Assembly (NCBI GenBank): GCA_963205185.1
Contig: CAUJHZ010000058.1
Coordinates: 93,697 to 157,696 of the forward strand
DNA from: Planctomycetota bacterium
GTDB taxonomy: Bacteria; Planctomycetota; Phycisphaerae; Phycisphaerales; UBA5793
Direction: 5' to 3'
Length of the DNA stretch: 64,000 nt
Shown here one piece after another: positions 1-15,519 of this stretch (within the stretch, counting starts at the first letter, position 1; each line of letters opens with the position of its first letter). Both the position numbers and the translations under genes were made by a program. The notes under the pieces were generated by a model. That model had not been told where the DNA came from and did no database searches. It saw only the letters and a program-made list of their open reading frames with translations.

Positions 1-1351
<1,351 letters not shown>

Positions 1352-1362
<11 letters not shown>

Positions 1363-2671
1363 CGCCGTTCCCGAGGTTGAGCTTGGTCCGCTCTGTACGA
1401 AGATCGGCAGTGGCGCAACGCCTCGAGGTGGGGAGAAGGTGTATCTCCCACACGGTGTTGCTGCGCTTATTCGCAGCCAGAATGTCTACAACGACGGCTT
1501 CACGACTAACGGCTTGGTGTATCTGTCGGAGGAGCACGCATCCCAGCTCTGCAATGTCGAAGTTGAAGCTGGCGATGTGCTTCTCAATATCACAGGCGAC
1601 TCTGTCGCGCGTTGCTGTCAGCCAGACCCTCGGGTGCTCCCCGCTCGAGTGAATCAGCACGTCGCGATCATCCGACCGCGACGTGACCAGCTTGATCCTG
1701 CATTCCTACGATACTTCCTCGTATCTCCTCGAATGCAGGCGCAGATGCTGGCGTGGGCGCACGCAGGGGCGACAAGGAATGCACTCACGAAGGGGATGAT
1801 CGAATCCTTCAAGGTTCCAAAGCCGGATATTTGCACACAGCGTCGCATCGCTGCGATCCTCGGTTCACTGGACGACAAGATCGAGTTGAACCGGCGGATG
1901 AACCGGACATTGGAACGGATGGCGCAGGCGCTGTTCAAGTCGTGGTTCATCGACTTCGACCCCGTCCGCGCCAAGGCCGAGGGCGATCCCACCGCCGGCG
2001 ACCTACCCACCCAGCTCGCCGCCCTCTTTCCCGACCGCCTCATCGACTCCGAACTCGGCCCGATTCCGGAGGGATGGAAACCTGGCAGGCTGGCAGATAT
2101 CGCAGATAGCCCGCGCCGCGGAGTGAAGCCGGCGGACATTCCCCCCGCCACGCCGTACATTGGCCTCGAACACATGCCGCGGCGCAGCATCGCTCTCGAC
2201 TCGTGGGGGCGAGCGGATGAGGTTGCCAGTGGTAAGTCTCTGTTTCGCAAGGGCGAGATACTCTTTGGCAAGCTCCGCCCGTACTTTCACAAGGTGGGCA
2301 TTGCGCCCGTCGATGGAGTGTGCTCGACCGATATCGTGGTCATCGCACCCGAGGATGACCGCTGGCGTGGATTCGCGCTCTCGCTCGTATCGAGCAAGGC
2401 GTTCGTGGACTACACGGACTCGCACTCGGCAGGCACAAAGATGCCCCGCACGAACTGGACGGACATGGGGAACTACCCGGTCACGATACCTCCCGATGAC
2501 GTTGCCGAGGCATTCCAGATTCGTGTGGCGTCGCTCCACGAGCGAATTAGAGTGGGAGTGCATCAGATTCGCGTCCTTACGGGCCTGCGCGATACGCTCT
2601 TGCCGAAACTTCTGAGCGGCGATGTTGAGGTACCGGAGGCTAAAGCAGCGGTTGAGGAGGTGGCGGAATGA
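1352..2671 (+). CDS. hsdS: Type I restriction-modification specificity subunit HsdS
   Basis: This 439-residue protein selects the DNA target for HsdM and HsdR. The ATG at 1352 overlaps the hsdM end and gives a first target-recognition domain starting at [19 protein letters not shown]. An in-frame upstream extension exists but lies inside hsdM and is rejected. The central conserved helix is visible ([20 protein letters not shown] followed by [13 protein letters not shown]). A second recognition domain begins around [20 protein letters not shown], and a C-terminal repeat helix ends in [16 protein letters not shown]. Length is normal for the family and both domains look intact, so specificity should be bipartite. 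The target sequence cannot be read from the protein. Confidence 0.95.
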
Positions 2672-4344
2672 GGCGGGCGACGAGTGCCACAGCCCACTAC
2701 CGGTGCGAATTCGACCTTCGCCCGCTGGGGTCCATTGACCAGCCGTGGTCTTCATTGGCCAAGTCGATCCGCCATTGGATCGAGCAGTCCCCCCAAATGG
2801 CGCCGCCGGAAACGAACGATGCATTCTTCGCCGGCTGGTTCTTCCGCAGCGGAGAGTGGAGGCCGCCCGGCGCCCGATACCACTATGTCCGAACCGCTAG
2901 TCTTGTAGGGAACGGCGACGATCGAGCGCCACAGTACTGGGCGGTTCGGTATGAGCATGATGACGACGAGCCGGCGAGGACGTGGCGCACCGACATCGGT
3001 ATCACGCGCATCAGTTCAACTGACTACCGATTCGCGCTGGCCATCGGCCACTTCGTGCGCGAGGGCTACATTGGGCGCGAACCCAAATCCCCGATGCCCA
3101 CTGCCCCGCGACTCGTCGGGTGGCTCCTGCGATCGCCGGACTGGCGGGCATTCTCTGGCACGGAGCAGTTGCTCAGTGAGCCTCGCGTCCTCAACACAGG
3201 GGACGGCGAGGGGTTCCGGCGAAGGCTGGAGGATCCGGACAGGGAGTGCCCCATCGTGCTGGTGTCGCGGGATTTTGACTCCGGGAAGTTTCTGATCGAT
3301 CCGGGGCTGCTGGCGCGGAAACTCTCCGGCTCAGCATCGATTTACGAGTCCGCCTCGTCCGATCTGGACAGGGAACTCGAATGGTGCCTTGGTCGTCGTT
3401 TCAGTTGCTGGAACGGCATGGTGAGGGTGTATCAGCCCGAGCTTCGCTTCGATGGTCCAGCGGACGCGAGGAGGCACCGCTTCGTTCCCGGCCGCGCCAT
3501 CGGGGAACTCGGCGTCGATACCGTCCTCGACATGCTCGTCCGGGGCGTCGCGCGCCGAGTTGGGGTAGCGAGGGCGGACACGATCGTTGCGCTTGAGGAC
3601 ATCGCGACGATCGATCGCGAACACCGGATGGCCACGCTGAAGGCAGAGGCTGGGGAGGCGGACCGCCACGAGTGGATCTCCCTGCTGGAGGAGACCAACA
3701 GCGACCTGGAGGAACAGAACCGGAAGAAGGACGAGCGGATTCAGGCGCTCGAGAACGAGGTCGCCGACCTGAGCGACGCAGTATCCCGGCTTGAGTTCGA
3801 CACGCGCTCCTTGCGGCAGCGTGCCACAAATGCGGAGCGCGCGGCGGCCGGCCTGCGGGCCCGGGCGGACGCCATCGCGGCGCTGGACCGCTTGCCGCAA
3901 AGCATGCGAGAGGTCGTAAATGCAATCTCAGTCTTGCACCGGGACCGCATCGCGTTCACCGATCAGGCGCTTCGCACGGCGGACGAATGCGAATTCCGTC
4001 GGATCAACGATACATGGACATGCCTGCGCGCAATGGCCACAACGCTCCATGATCTGTTCTTTCAGTCCGAAGATGTCGGCAACCTAGAGCAGCGTTTCTT
4101 CGAGAGCACTGGCTTTCGGTTGGCCATGACCGAGGGCGAGATGACCAAGGACAACAACAAGCTGATGCGGTTGCGGAAGGATGTATACAAGGGTACAGAG
4201 ATCGACATCACGCCCCACGTGAAGATCGATAAGGACTCGACGCGGGTGTACTTCTTCCCTCATCGCTCGGGAGAGACACAACTGATCGTGGTTGGCTACA
4301 TCGGACACCTGAAAACTGCGGGCACCAGGAGAAGGCGAAACTAA
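2668..4344 (+). CDS. Uncharacterised coiled-coil protein of the restriction operon
   Basis: The ATG overlaps the hsdS stop by 4 bases (ATGA), so translation is probably coupled. The product has 558 residues and I do not recognise a named family. The N-terminal two thirds look globular, with RYEHDDDEPARTWRTDIGIT and a central CPIVLVSRDF...GMVRVYQPELRF region. I recall similar sequences next to other phage-defence loci but can attach no function. Residues about 330-410 form a clear coiled coil (LEETNSDLEEQNRKKDERIQ onward). The C-terminus ends in a small beta-rich tail (DKDSTRVYFFPHRSGETQLI, then GYIGHLKT). No nuclease, helicase or methylase motif is visible. Its place between hsdS and hsdR suggests a defence or regulatory role, which is inference only. 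Confidence 0.85.
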   Translation: MRRATSATAHYRCEFDLRPLGSIDQPWSSLAKSIRHWIEQSPQMAPPETNDAFFAGWFFRSGEWRPPGARYHYVRTASLVGNGDDRAPQYWAVRYEHDDDEPARTWRTDIGITRISSTDYRFALAIGHFVREGYIGREPKSPMPTAPRLVGWLLRSPDWRAFSGTEQLLSEPRVLNTGDGEGFRRRLEDPDRECPIVLVSRDFDSGKFLIDPGLLARKLSGSASIYESASSDLDRELEWCLGRRFSCWNGMVRVYQPELRFDGPADARRHRFVPGRAIGELGVDTVLDMLVRGVARRVGVARADTIVALEDIATIDREHRMATLKAEAGEADRHEWISLLEETNSDLEEQNRKKDERIQALENEVADLSDAVSRLEFDTRSLRQRATNAERAAAGLRARADAIAALDRLPQSMREVVNAISVLHRDRIAFTDQALRTADECEFRRINDTWTCLRAMATTLHDLFFQSEDVGNLEQRFFESTGFRLAMTEGEMTKDNNKLMRLRKDVYKGTEIDITPHVKIDKDSTRVYFFPHRSGETQLIVVGYIGHLKTAGTRRRRN

Positions 4345-4454
4345 TGGCCGACCGTCTCGACGAGTACGACCGCGTGCCCTTCCATCGCTGCGGCAGCAAA
4401 CTGGGGCCCTCGCCCGCCGAAGCCGTCCCCAAGGGGTGCGGTGATGCCGATTGA
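4344..4454 (+). CDS. Possible 36-residue ORF between the coiled-coil gene and rloC
   Basis: The ATG at 4344 shares one base with the TAA of the upstream gene, and the ORF runs 14 bases into the next gene, so it fits the overlapping layout of the operon. The peptide is short and polar (MADRLDEYDRVPFHRCG...) with two Cys. It fills the only gap in the operon that would otherwise be non-coding. It may be a real small protein, a coupling leader for rloC translation, or a remnant of a deleted gene. No family is recognised. Confidence 0.3.
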   Translation: MADRLDEYDRVPFHRCGSKLGPSPAEAVPKGCGDAD

Positions 4455-6722
4455 TCGCATCTCTAGGCTGCGGGACTACTGCGTCTTCCGGGACTTCACA
4501 TGGCCCGCAGGTCTCAGCGACTTCGTACGGTACAACCTGATCTACGGGTGGAACGGCTCGGGCAAGACGACAATGAGCCGGTTGTTCCGTGACCTGGAAC
4601 TTCGCAGGCCGCCGGCGATGGGAGCGGCAACGATTCGCATCAACGGCGGCGATGTCAGCGGATCGGAGTTTCCGCATGTCACGCTCCAAGTGCGGGTGTT
4701 CAACCGCGACTTCGTCAATGAGAGCGTATTTTCCGTGAGCGGCGGTGATGTACCGCCGATCTTCGTGGTCGGGAAAGACAGCATCGAGAAGCAGAAGGAA
4801 GTCGATGGGCTGAAGGGCGAACGGACGACTGCCGAAGCTTCGCTTACGAACGCGCGCGCCAAGAAGCAGCGGGCCGAGCAGACGTTCGACAAGTTCTGTC
4901 AGGATCGAGCGAGAGGAATCAAGGATGTACTCAGATCGCCCGGTCCGAATCCGTACAACAACTACGACAAGTCCGACTTTCAGAGTCGTGCGCAGAAGAT
5001 GACAACGGATGGCGATGGTGCATCGCATCGACTGGCCGAAAGTGAGCTGGATACCTTGCGTGCGCAGATCGCAGCCAAGCCCAAGCCCAGAGTTCCAGAG
5101 TCTGCATACCGCCTACCGGAGACGAAGGGGCTGGCTGACGCAACGGCGCCGTTGCTCTCGACGACTGTCGTGTCGGCGGCGATCAAGACGTTGAAGGACG
5201 ATCCCGCGCTCGCCGATTGGACGCGGAAAGGGCTTGGTCTGCACCGAGACACGCATGCGGAGAAGTGTCTGTTCTGTGAACAGCCCCTGCCGCCTGACCG
5301 CCTTGCAGATCTTGAAGCGCATTTCAGCGCTGAGTACGAGCAGTACCTCCGCCGACTGGATGAGCAGATCGAGGCCTTGAGGTCTGAATCCACACGGGCT
5401 GGCGCAGTCATTCTGCCGAAGCAGATCGAGGTGTACGATGATCTCGGCCAGGAGTACGCGGACGCCGAACAAAAGCTGCAGAAGGCCATCGAAGCCGTTC
5501 GTGCGTTTCTGGATGATCTCGTTCGGATCCTGGTCGACAAGCGGTCGCGGCCGTTCGATCGCCTCAGCCTGGACATCACCGTTCCCGATGTGGCGACGGA
5601 CGCAGTCGATCGTCTGAACGGAGTCCTTCGCAAGCACAATCAGACGTGTGACGAGTTCGAATCCCGCATCGCTTCGTCGCGGGATCGACTCGCACTTGGT
5701 CTGATCGCGGGCGCACTCGAGGAGTTCGTTCGGCTTCAAGATGCCGTGCAGTCAGCCCACGCAGCAATCGCGCCCGCGGAGCAGGACGTGCGGCGGCTCA
5801 TCAACGAGATCGAACGGCTAGAGCGAGAAATCGTCGAGCACCGTCGGCCGGCGGAGGAACTCAACGACGACCTGCGAAAGTACTTGGGCCACGGCGAGCT
5901 ACAGCTGGCAATCATGGACACCGGATACAGCATTATGCGGAATGGTGTGCCCGCCGACATGCTCAGCGAAGGGGAGATGACAGCGATCGCACTCCTCTAT
6001 TTCCTGAAGGCGCTGGAAGATCGCGGCTTCGACAAGCTGAATGGCGTGGTTGTCCTCGACGACCCGGTGTCCAGCCTTGACGCCAACGCCATGCACCTAG
6101 CGTTCAGCCTGATGCGGGAGCGTACTGCAGATGCTGGTCAACTCTTCGTACTCACGCACAACTTCGCTTACTTCCGCCAGGTGCGTAACTGGCTTCATCA
6201 TGGAGTGAACAAGAAGCGCAAGAATCCAGCGAAACACAAGGCACGGTTCTACATGCTGCAATGTGCTGAGGAAAGCGGAAAGAGAACATCGGTACTGTGC
6301 CCACTCGACCCGTTGCTGCTTACTTATGAGTCCGAATACCACTTTCTGTTCGCCTCTGTGTATCGGTTTGCCAATGGACCGATGCCCGATGGCCTGGAGG
6401 CATGCTACGGATTGCCGAATGTTGCCCGTCGATTGGTGGAAAGCTTCTTGGCGTTTCGGCACCCCGGTGCATTCGACAATCTGTGGGGCGCTCTGCGCGA
6501 GGTCTCCACCTCCGACGAAGCGAGGAAGGGCCGCATTCTGAATTTCGTACAGACACATTCGCACGGTCCGGGGACGGGGCAACCAGAACATGATCCGTCG
6601 ATTCTCGGCGAGTCCAGATCGATTCTGCGGGAGGTTCTGGCGCTGATCGAATCGGAAGATTCCGAACACTATGCGGCGATGAAGAATCTCGTTGATCCTG
6701 GTGCCGACGCGGAGAACCCCGC

Positions 6723-6726
<4 letters not shown>
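4441..6726 (+). CDS. rloC: RloC-like anticodon nuclease (AAA_13 ATPase with zinc hook)
   Basis: RloC and the related PrrC are tRNA anticodon nucleases linked to type I restriction systems and triggered when restriction is compromised. The protein has 761 residues: Walker [10 protein letters not shown] at 36-44, the AAA_13 signature [11 protein letters not shown], long coiled coils interrupted by CLFC (Cys276, Cys279) resembling a Rad50-type zinc hook, the ABC signature LSEGEM, Walker [13 protein letters not shown] (Asp540/541) and H-loop His573. The C-terminal part contains R663-R-L-V-E667 and His706/His708, consistent with the Arg-Glu-His nuclease triad of PrrC/RloC, although the spacing was judged by eye. 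Start is GTG 4441 or ATG 4444. The gene sits between hsdS and hsdR and overlaps hsdR by 4 bases. A generic AAA_13 defence ATPase is the alternative. Confidence 0.82.
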
Positions 6727-9818
<3,092 letters not shown>

Positions 9819-9865
9819 GCGTGGTCTGCAAACCGAACAGGAAGAGCACCGAGGTCACGGGGTGG

Positions 9866-10576
9866 TTAGTGGAGTGGATAACCGACGGAAATCATGAAAC
9901 CGTCCTCGTCGAGAAATCGGGTTACCTGCAACCCGTTGACATCGACCCTGACCATGGGCTGCGAGCGATCCCAAATGTCCTCACCCATCTGCTCCATCAG
10001 TCGCTCTCCGTCGACTTCAGTCACAACTAGGAAAACTGCCATTGTCGAAGTGAACCTTTGCTCGAAATCCTCGCGTGAACTGGTCCTCTCCATCTCGAAC
10101 CTCATCGTGAAATCGAATTGGTTGATTCGAGTGTCCCCGACCCAGATGTCTGCCTTCATCCACGGGGATTCGATCGCGCGCGACGTGTGATATCGCTTGA
10201 AACCGCCTTCGATTTGATTGAGGTGGTCACTGGTCCAAGGCTTCCATCCGCGATCTGGCGAGCATCGACGCATGAATGCTGCAACCGTGGCATCAACTAC
10301 ATCGTTCGGGACAAAGACGGAATCCGGAATCGCGCGATCGTTCGACCGATCAATCACCACTACCTCGCGGCGGCCGAGACGGAGGCCAACCCAGATGCCG
10401 GTGAGGAGTATGCCGCCTGCGAGCGCGATGAGGAACCAGCGGTGATTGATCTGGGCCCAGAAACGGGCGGGGACGGCGTTGGCAACGCCGCACCTGGGGC
10501 ATGCGAGGGCGCTGCCACTCATGGACTCTGGGGCTTCGAGCAGTTCATGGCAGGCAATGCAATTCCAGTGGATCAT
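9866..10576 (-). CDS. Zinc-ribbon, single-pass membrane protein of unknown function
   Basis: The product has 236 residues. The N-terminus is a small zinc ribbon (CIACHELLEAPESM... then CPRCG, four Cys in two CxxC pairs). A hydrophobic segment FLIALAGGILLTGIWVGLRL at about 48-67 follows, and then a soluble domain of about 165 residues with no recognised family. Such ribbon-plus-anchor architecture is common in planctomycetes. It lies convergent to hsdR, 48 bases away, and probably has its own promoter. It is presumably anchored in the cytoplasmic membrane with the ribbon inside. No role can be assigned. Confidence 0.7.
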   Translation of the reverse strand: MIHWNCIACHELLEAPESMSGSALACPRCGVANAVPARFWAQINHRWFLIALAGGILLTGIWVGLRLGRREVVVIDRSNDRAIPDSVFVPNDVVDATVAAFMRRCSPDRGWKPWTSDHLNQIEGGFKRYHTSRAIESPWMKADIWVGDTRINQFDFTMRFEMERTSSREDFEQRFTSTMAVFLVVTEVDGERLMEQMGEDIWDRSQPMVRVDVNGLQVTRFLDEDGFMISVGYPLH

Positions 10577-10791
10577 CCCGGCTTACATCCTTGCTGAATC
10601 GCTCACCCGGGGCATGCGGGTGCTCCGCTCGTCGATAGCATTATCCCGCCATCGATGCAGGAGTCATCCGAGCGGTTATGGTAGAACCGGTGTCTCTCGT
10701 TGCATGACGTACGGCTCAACGAGGTGTCGGGGAAGAGTTGGGTAGGATTGCCCCCTCGGAAGATCCGAAACGGATTGGCTTCCCGTCAGCA
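10577..10791. other. Intergenic gap between the zinc-ribbon gene and the recombinase cassette
   Basis: These 215 bases separate the start of the zinc-ribbon gene from the 3' end of the cassette. Reading both strands I see no convincing gene, tRNA remnant or terminator. It is one possible place for the left boundary of the recombinase cassette. Confidence 0.4.
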
Positions 10792-11189
10792 TTAGGTGTG
10801 GTCGGGTTTGCGGAACAAACGGCTCAGTCGCCGCTGCTTCGTCCAGACGGCCTCCTGCAAAATCGGCCTTAGGCCCCGCTCTGTAATGGCGTCGCGGCCG
10901 GCAGTCACTGGCGATAGGTGCAGAATCTCCTCCTGAATGTCCGGCGCCAGGTTGAGCAGATTCATGATCTGCGTCATCCGTGGCTGGGTGACGTGGGCGA
11001 GGCGCGCGAGTTCGGACTGGTTGGCGACGACGCCGTCCTGGAGCAACTGGTCGAAGCGGATCGCCAGCGCCATCAGTTTGGAGATGCGCGGGATGCGGCC
11101 CTTCGGCTCCGGCTTCTGCGGCGCCGGGCCGGTGATGGCGCGCTTGCGGTTTCCCTTGACGGCGAAGTGAATCTCGCGGGTGATGGTGG

Positions 11190-11193
<4 letters not shown>
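10792..11193 (-). CDS. HTH protein of the recombinase cassette
   Basis: This 133-residue basic protein has a helix-turn-helix at about residues 58-85 (SELARLAHVTQPRMTQIMNL), the type seen in KorB/ParB-like and phage regulatory proteins. A basic N-terminus (VKGNRKRAITGP) and a basic C-terminus (TKQRRLSRLFRKPD) flank it. Its ATG overlaps the recombinase stop by 4 bases, so the two are co-translated. It probably binds DNA as a regulator or accessory (directionality-like) factor for the recombinase; that role is inference. Confidence 0.75.
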
Positions 11194-12778
<1,585 letters not shown>

Positions 12779-12782
<4 letters not shown>

Positions 12783-13285
12783 GGTTTCGCCTCCAGCTGG
12801 AAGAAGCGAAAGCCGTTGAGGTGGCTGCCGGTGACCTTCTTGGCGATGGCGGTGAGCGTGCGATATCGCTGCCCATCCCACTCGAATCCCTGCCCGTCGT
12901 CGAGCACGACGACGCGGATCGTGCGGCCCTTGTACTTGCGGACGATGGCCGAGCCGGGCGGCGGCAGGCGCGGGTCGCGCGGCTCAGCGGCAGAGACCGC
13001 GCGTATCGCAGGGGGTGGGGCGTCCGGCTGGGGCGGGTGTATCTGCGTGCGGGGCGCCATCACGCGCACCTCCGCGTCGTCGGCCAGTTCAGCCGCACGA
13101 CGGCGGGCACGCTCGGAGAGGTCGCCCTCGGCGTTGGCCTGCATCCGCCAGGCGATCTTGCGGATGAGGTACGCTCGGTGGCGGGTCCGGCACGGCTGGT
13201 TGCAGAGTTGCTCGTAACGTTCGACGAGTTCACTCGTGGTCATCCGGTGCAGGGCGTCGATCTCGCGTTCGATGGTCGTTGGCAT
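12779..13285 (-). CDS. DUF2924 domain protein
   Basis: This 168-residue protein carries a DUF2924-type domain: N-terminal ELVERYEQLCNQPCRTRHRA and RKIAWRMQANAEG, then a C-terminal beta-rich part RTIRVVVLDDGQGFEWDGQR and a final SHLNGFRFFQL. The family has no established function but is a regular partner of large serine recombinases. A good Shine-Dalgarno (AAAGGAG) precedes the ATG at 13285. The stop overlaps the recombinase GTG. A likely role in DNA binding or recombination control is inference from the neighbourhood. Confidence 0.85.
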
Positions 13286-13317
13286 GTGGCGGCTCCTTTC
13301 GGGATGGAGACCCGGCC

Positions 13318-13542
13318 CTAACCGCGGGGCCGGCTCACCACAGTGAGGCGCGCAGGCTCGCCGAGTTCAAGTGCGATGTCGCCGGAATCTGCGGATTGAG
13401 TGGGCGGCGAGGATGCCCGCGACCGGGCCGGCCGGACGAAGCGGACAAGGCCGCATGCGAGGATGCGACCGACCTCGACGCGGCGCTCCGCGACGGACAT
13501 GGTGGCGGGGTCGGTGATGGCGGGCACAGCGGGCTCCGGCAC
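13318..13542 (-). CDS. Small cassette protein upstream of DUF2924
   Basis: The 74-residue ORF starts at GTG 13542; an in-frame ATG at 13500 (MSVAERRVEVGRILACGLV) is an alternative start. The RRxEVGRILACGLVRFVRP stretch matches my recollection of the tiny protein that often precedes DUF2924 and recombinase genes. Its position 32 bases upstream of DUF2924 on the same strand supports it. No function is known. Confidence 0.55.
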   Translation of the reverse strand: MPEPAVPAITDPATMSVAERRVEVGRILACGLVRFVRPARSRASSPPTQSADSGDIALELGEPARLTVVSRPRG

Positions 13543-13573
13543 AGGACATGATGCGGCGCAACGAGGAGCGCCG

Positions 13574-13611
13574 TCATGGGTTACCTATGCCGAAAAACGT
13601 CCAGTTGCGCA
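13574..13611. repeat. 38-bp split repeat, copy 1
   Basis: The 19-base half at 13574-13592 contains gggttacctat and the 8-base half gttgcgca ends at 13611, with 11 unrelated bases between. The same two halves with the same 11-base spacing recur at 15482-15519. Two mismatches separate the first halves. Copy 1 lies just upstream of the recombinase cassette. Confidence 0.6.
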
Positions 13612-13649
13612 GCAGCCAGAACAAACCGAGCGATTTGGTCGGAGCTCTT

Positions 13650-14387
13650 TCAAGCGAGCACCGTGACGAGCCGGAAGTTCGGCTCTGGCAACGTTGTCAT
13701 GTCGGGCGGCAGAATGTGAGCGTGCATGGGACACATCAGGGTCATGTCGAGCAGGCGGAACACACACATTTCCGCACCAGCATCCTCACAGATCTCAACG
13801 GATACTCGATTGACCCAATCGGCAAGCGAAACACCACGTCGAAACGTAGCGAACAAGCGTTCGTGATCTGTGGTGATCAAGAACCACCAATTGCCACCGT
13901 TTCGAGGCGCTCTGGCGAACGAGCGAGCATCGTCATATCGACCGCTTCGAGCGATAGTCGGGTCATCCCTTGCGATCACTTCAATGCCCATCTTCAGAAG
14001 CAGGCGGGCTGTAGCGAGCGGTTCAGTGCACTCCGCCAACAGGCGCACCTGAGTGATGCGTCCGGCCGTGATCGCTGCTTCAACTCGTGGATCGGGGGGA
14101 TCAATTCCCAGAGTTCCGGGCATGCCGGTCGCACGCAGAGTGCCGAGGTGCGTCTCCTGCTTTGGTGCCTTGCCCTTGGCCGTCGGGATCTGCATCATTA
14201 ATCGAAACGGCAGGAGCGGAAAACTGCCAAGCGCCAATGGTTCGACCTTTGAACCAAAGTACTGGTTGCACTTCGCGCACTCCAAACCGGCTGGCAAGAC
14301 AGCCCAATCGCCGCCTCCCAACGATTGGGGGAAGATGTGGGCAACCGTTTCGTCCGACGAGTCTGCGCCGCAAAAGATGCAGGACAT
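13650..14387 (-). CDS. HNH/zinc-knuckle protein of unknown role
   Basis: The product has 245 residues. The N-terminus reads CIFCG...TVAHIFPQSLGG...CAKCNQYFG (Cys3, Cys6, His17, Cys37, Cys40), which is the layout of HNH-type and related treble-clef zinc folds in which the His belongs to the nuclease site. The remainder (RYDDARSFARAPRNGGNWWF, LITTDHERLFATFRRG) has no recognised family. If the N-domain is a true HNH it would nick or cut nucleic acid; a purely structural zinc finger is equally possible. It follows the R-x4-H gene by about 33 bases on the same strand, so the two are probably co-transcribed. Its codon use looks less GC-rich than the downstream core genes. Confidence 0.65.
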   Translation of the reverse strand: MSCIFCGADSSDETVAHIFPQSLGGGDWAVLPAGLECAKCNQYFGSKVEPLALGSFPLLPFRLMMQIPTAKGKAPKQETHLGTLRATGMPGTLGIDPPDPRVEAAITAGRITQVRLLAECTEPLATARLLLKMGIEVIARDDPTIARSGRYDDARSFARAPRNGGNWWFLITTDHERLFATFRRGVSLADWVNRVSVEICEDAGAEMCVFRLLDMTLMCPMHAHILPPDMTTLPEPNFRLVTVLA

Positions 14388-14420
14388 GCTCCGATCGTAG
14401 GGGTGAATTCGGGAAGTGTC

Positions 14421-15272
14421 TCAGTCTGGAGTTCGGATGTCCCGCATGAGCGCGAGTACCGAAATGACGTATGCTAAATGCGACACGGCGCGAGATGAAT
14501 TCTCACGCGTACCGTAATCGCACGATTCTCCGTGAAGTATGGCATGGCGGTTCAGCAAAGGCGGGTGTGCTGTTCGCTTGCGTTGTGGAAATACCATTGG
14601 CAACTCAGTCGAGAGGGGTGCCAGCAATGCAGCGGTGATCGCTCCGTCGGCGTCTGGAAAAGCCTTCATGAAGTGCTTTGGTTTGCTCAACTGGTACAGC
14701 TGTACGTTCGTGACTTCGAAGCATATCCCATCAGTCTGCGCCAGAATCACAGGTATCGACAGATCAAATTCTCCACGCTCATGGGCACGGAATGCCGATG
14801 CGATTATTTGATGTCGATGGCCGAAGGACTCTTCGACCTGTTTCAGTAGCCCCTCCATCCGTTCATCGAAGTACTGACACAGTACGAGTTCAGCGGCAGC
14901 GTGATCGCGACCACCGATGTCCTGTGCGAAGTCGAATATGGCGCGAAATGGAAGCTCAAAATCGACGTACCAGCCGTGTTGACCGAGATGAATCATCGCT
15001 TGGCGCTGGCGCTCCGGCAGCTGTGCGAATACTTCCAGAACCCCGTTGAGAACCGAGGTCACTTTTGGCCAATCAACATGTATCGCTTGCAGTGCCTCCT
15101 GAGCACGTTTCGCCTGCATGCTGATGTGTGCAACCAGGGGTTTGATGTCAGAATGCAGATTCTTCGCAGATGCAACGATTGAAGCGATAGCTTCCGCCAA
15201 TTGTTTGGGATCCATGCCGCTATCGCAGTTCAAAGGAGTGGCGGCGCTCTCGGATTCCGCTGCATCGTGCAT
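14421..15272 (-). CDS. HEPN-like R-x4-H protein A (uncharacterised)
   Basis: I choose the ATG at 15272 (MHDAAESESAATPLNCD), giving 283 residues. An in-frame extension to 15440 is Arg/Cys-rich and looks non-coding. The N-terminal half is helical (LAEAIASIVASAKNLHSDIK, QAKRAQEALQAI). The C-terminal region contains NRHAILHGES with Arg242 and His247, an R-x4-H motif of the kind that forms the catalytic pair in HEPN ribonucleases. It is followed by a helix SSRAVSHLAYVISVLALM. HEPN proteins are frequent toxins and defence effectors. The family assignment rests on this motif and helical context only. Confidence 0.55.
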   Translation of the reverse strand: MHDAAESESAATPLNCDSGMDPKQLAEAIASIVASAKNLHSDIKPLVAHISMQAKRAQEALQAIHVDWPKVTSVLNGVLEVFAQLPERQRQAMIHLGQHGWYVDFELPFRAIFDFAQDIGGRDHAAAELVLCQYFDERMEGLLKQVEESFGHRHQIIASAFRAHERGEFDLSIPVILAQTDGICFEVTNVQLYQLSKPKHFMKAFPDADGAITAALLAPLSTELPMVFPQRKRTAHPPLLNRHAILHGESCDYGTRENSSRAVSHLAYVISVLALMRDIRTPD

Positions 15273-15481
15273 TCGAAACTCTCCCAGTCGTCCGGCAGCG
15301 CACCATCTGCGTGGCAGTGGATCGCGATTCGGGCAACGCTCTGCCACTACACCGGCTGCGACCGCCAGCGTCGTCTCGCACGGGCAAACGGCTGCACACG
15401 GAATTGTACCACGTCGAAGTAGACCGCGACGACTGCGCACAGGACTCCGGCATCATCGCCACCTGCACTGGACAAGAACTT

Positions 15482-15519
15482 TCGTGGGTTACCTATACCG
15501 TGGCAATTGCGGTTGCGCA
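15482..15519. repeat. 38-bp split repeat, copy 2
   Basis: This is the second copy of the split repeat at 13574-13611: gggttacctat within the first half, 11 variable bases, then gttgcgca. It spans the stop codon of the 583-residue gene (stop at 15493-15495). On the minus strand both copies read as the last codons of a reading frame ending CAT-x5-stop, so the two could be duplicated gene ends rather than attachment sites. Confidence 0.6.
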
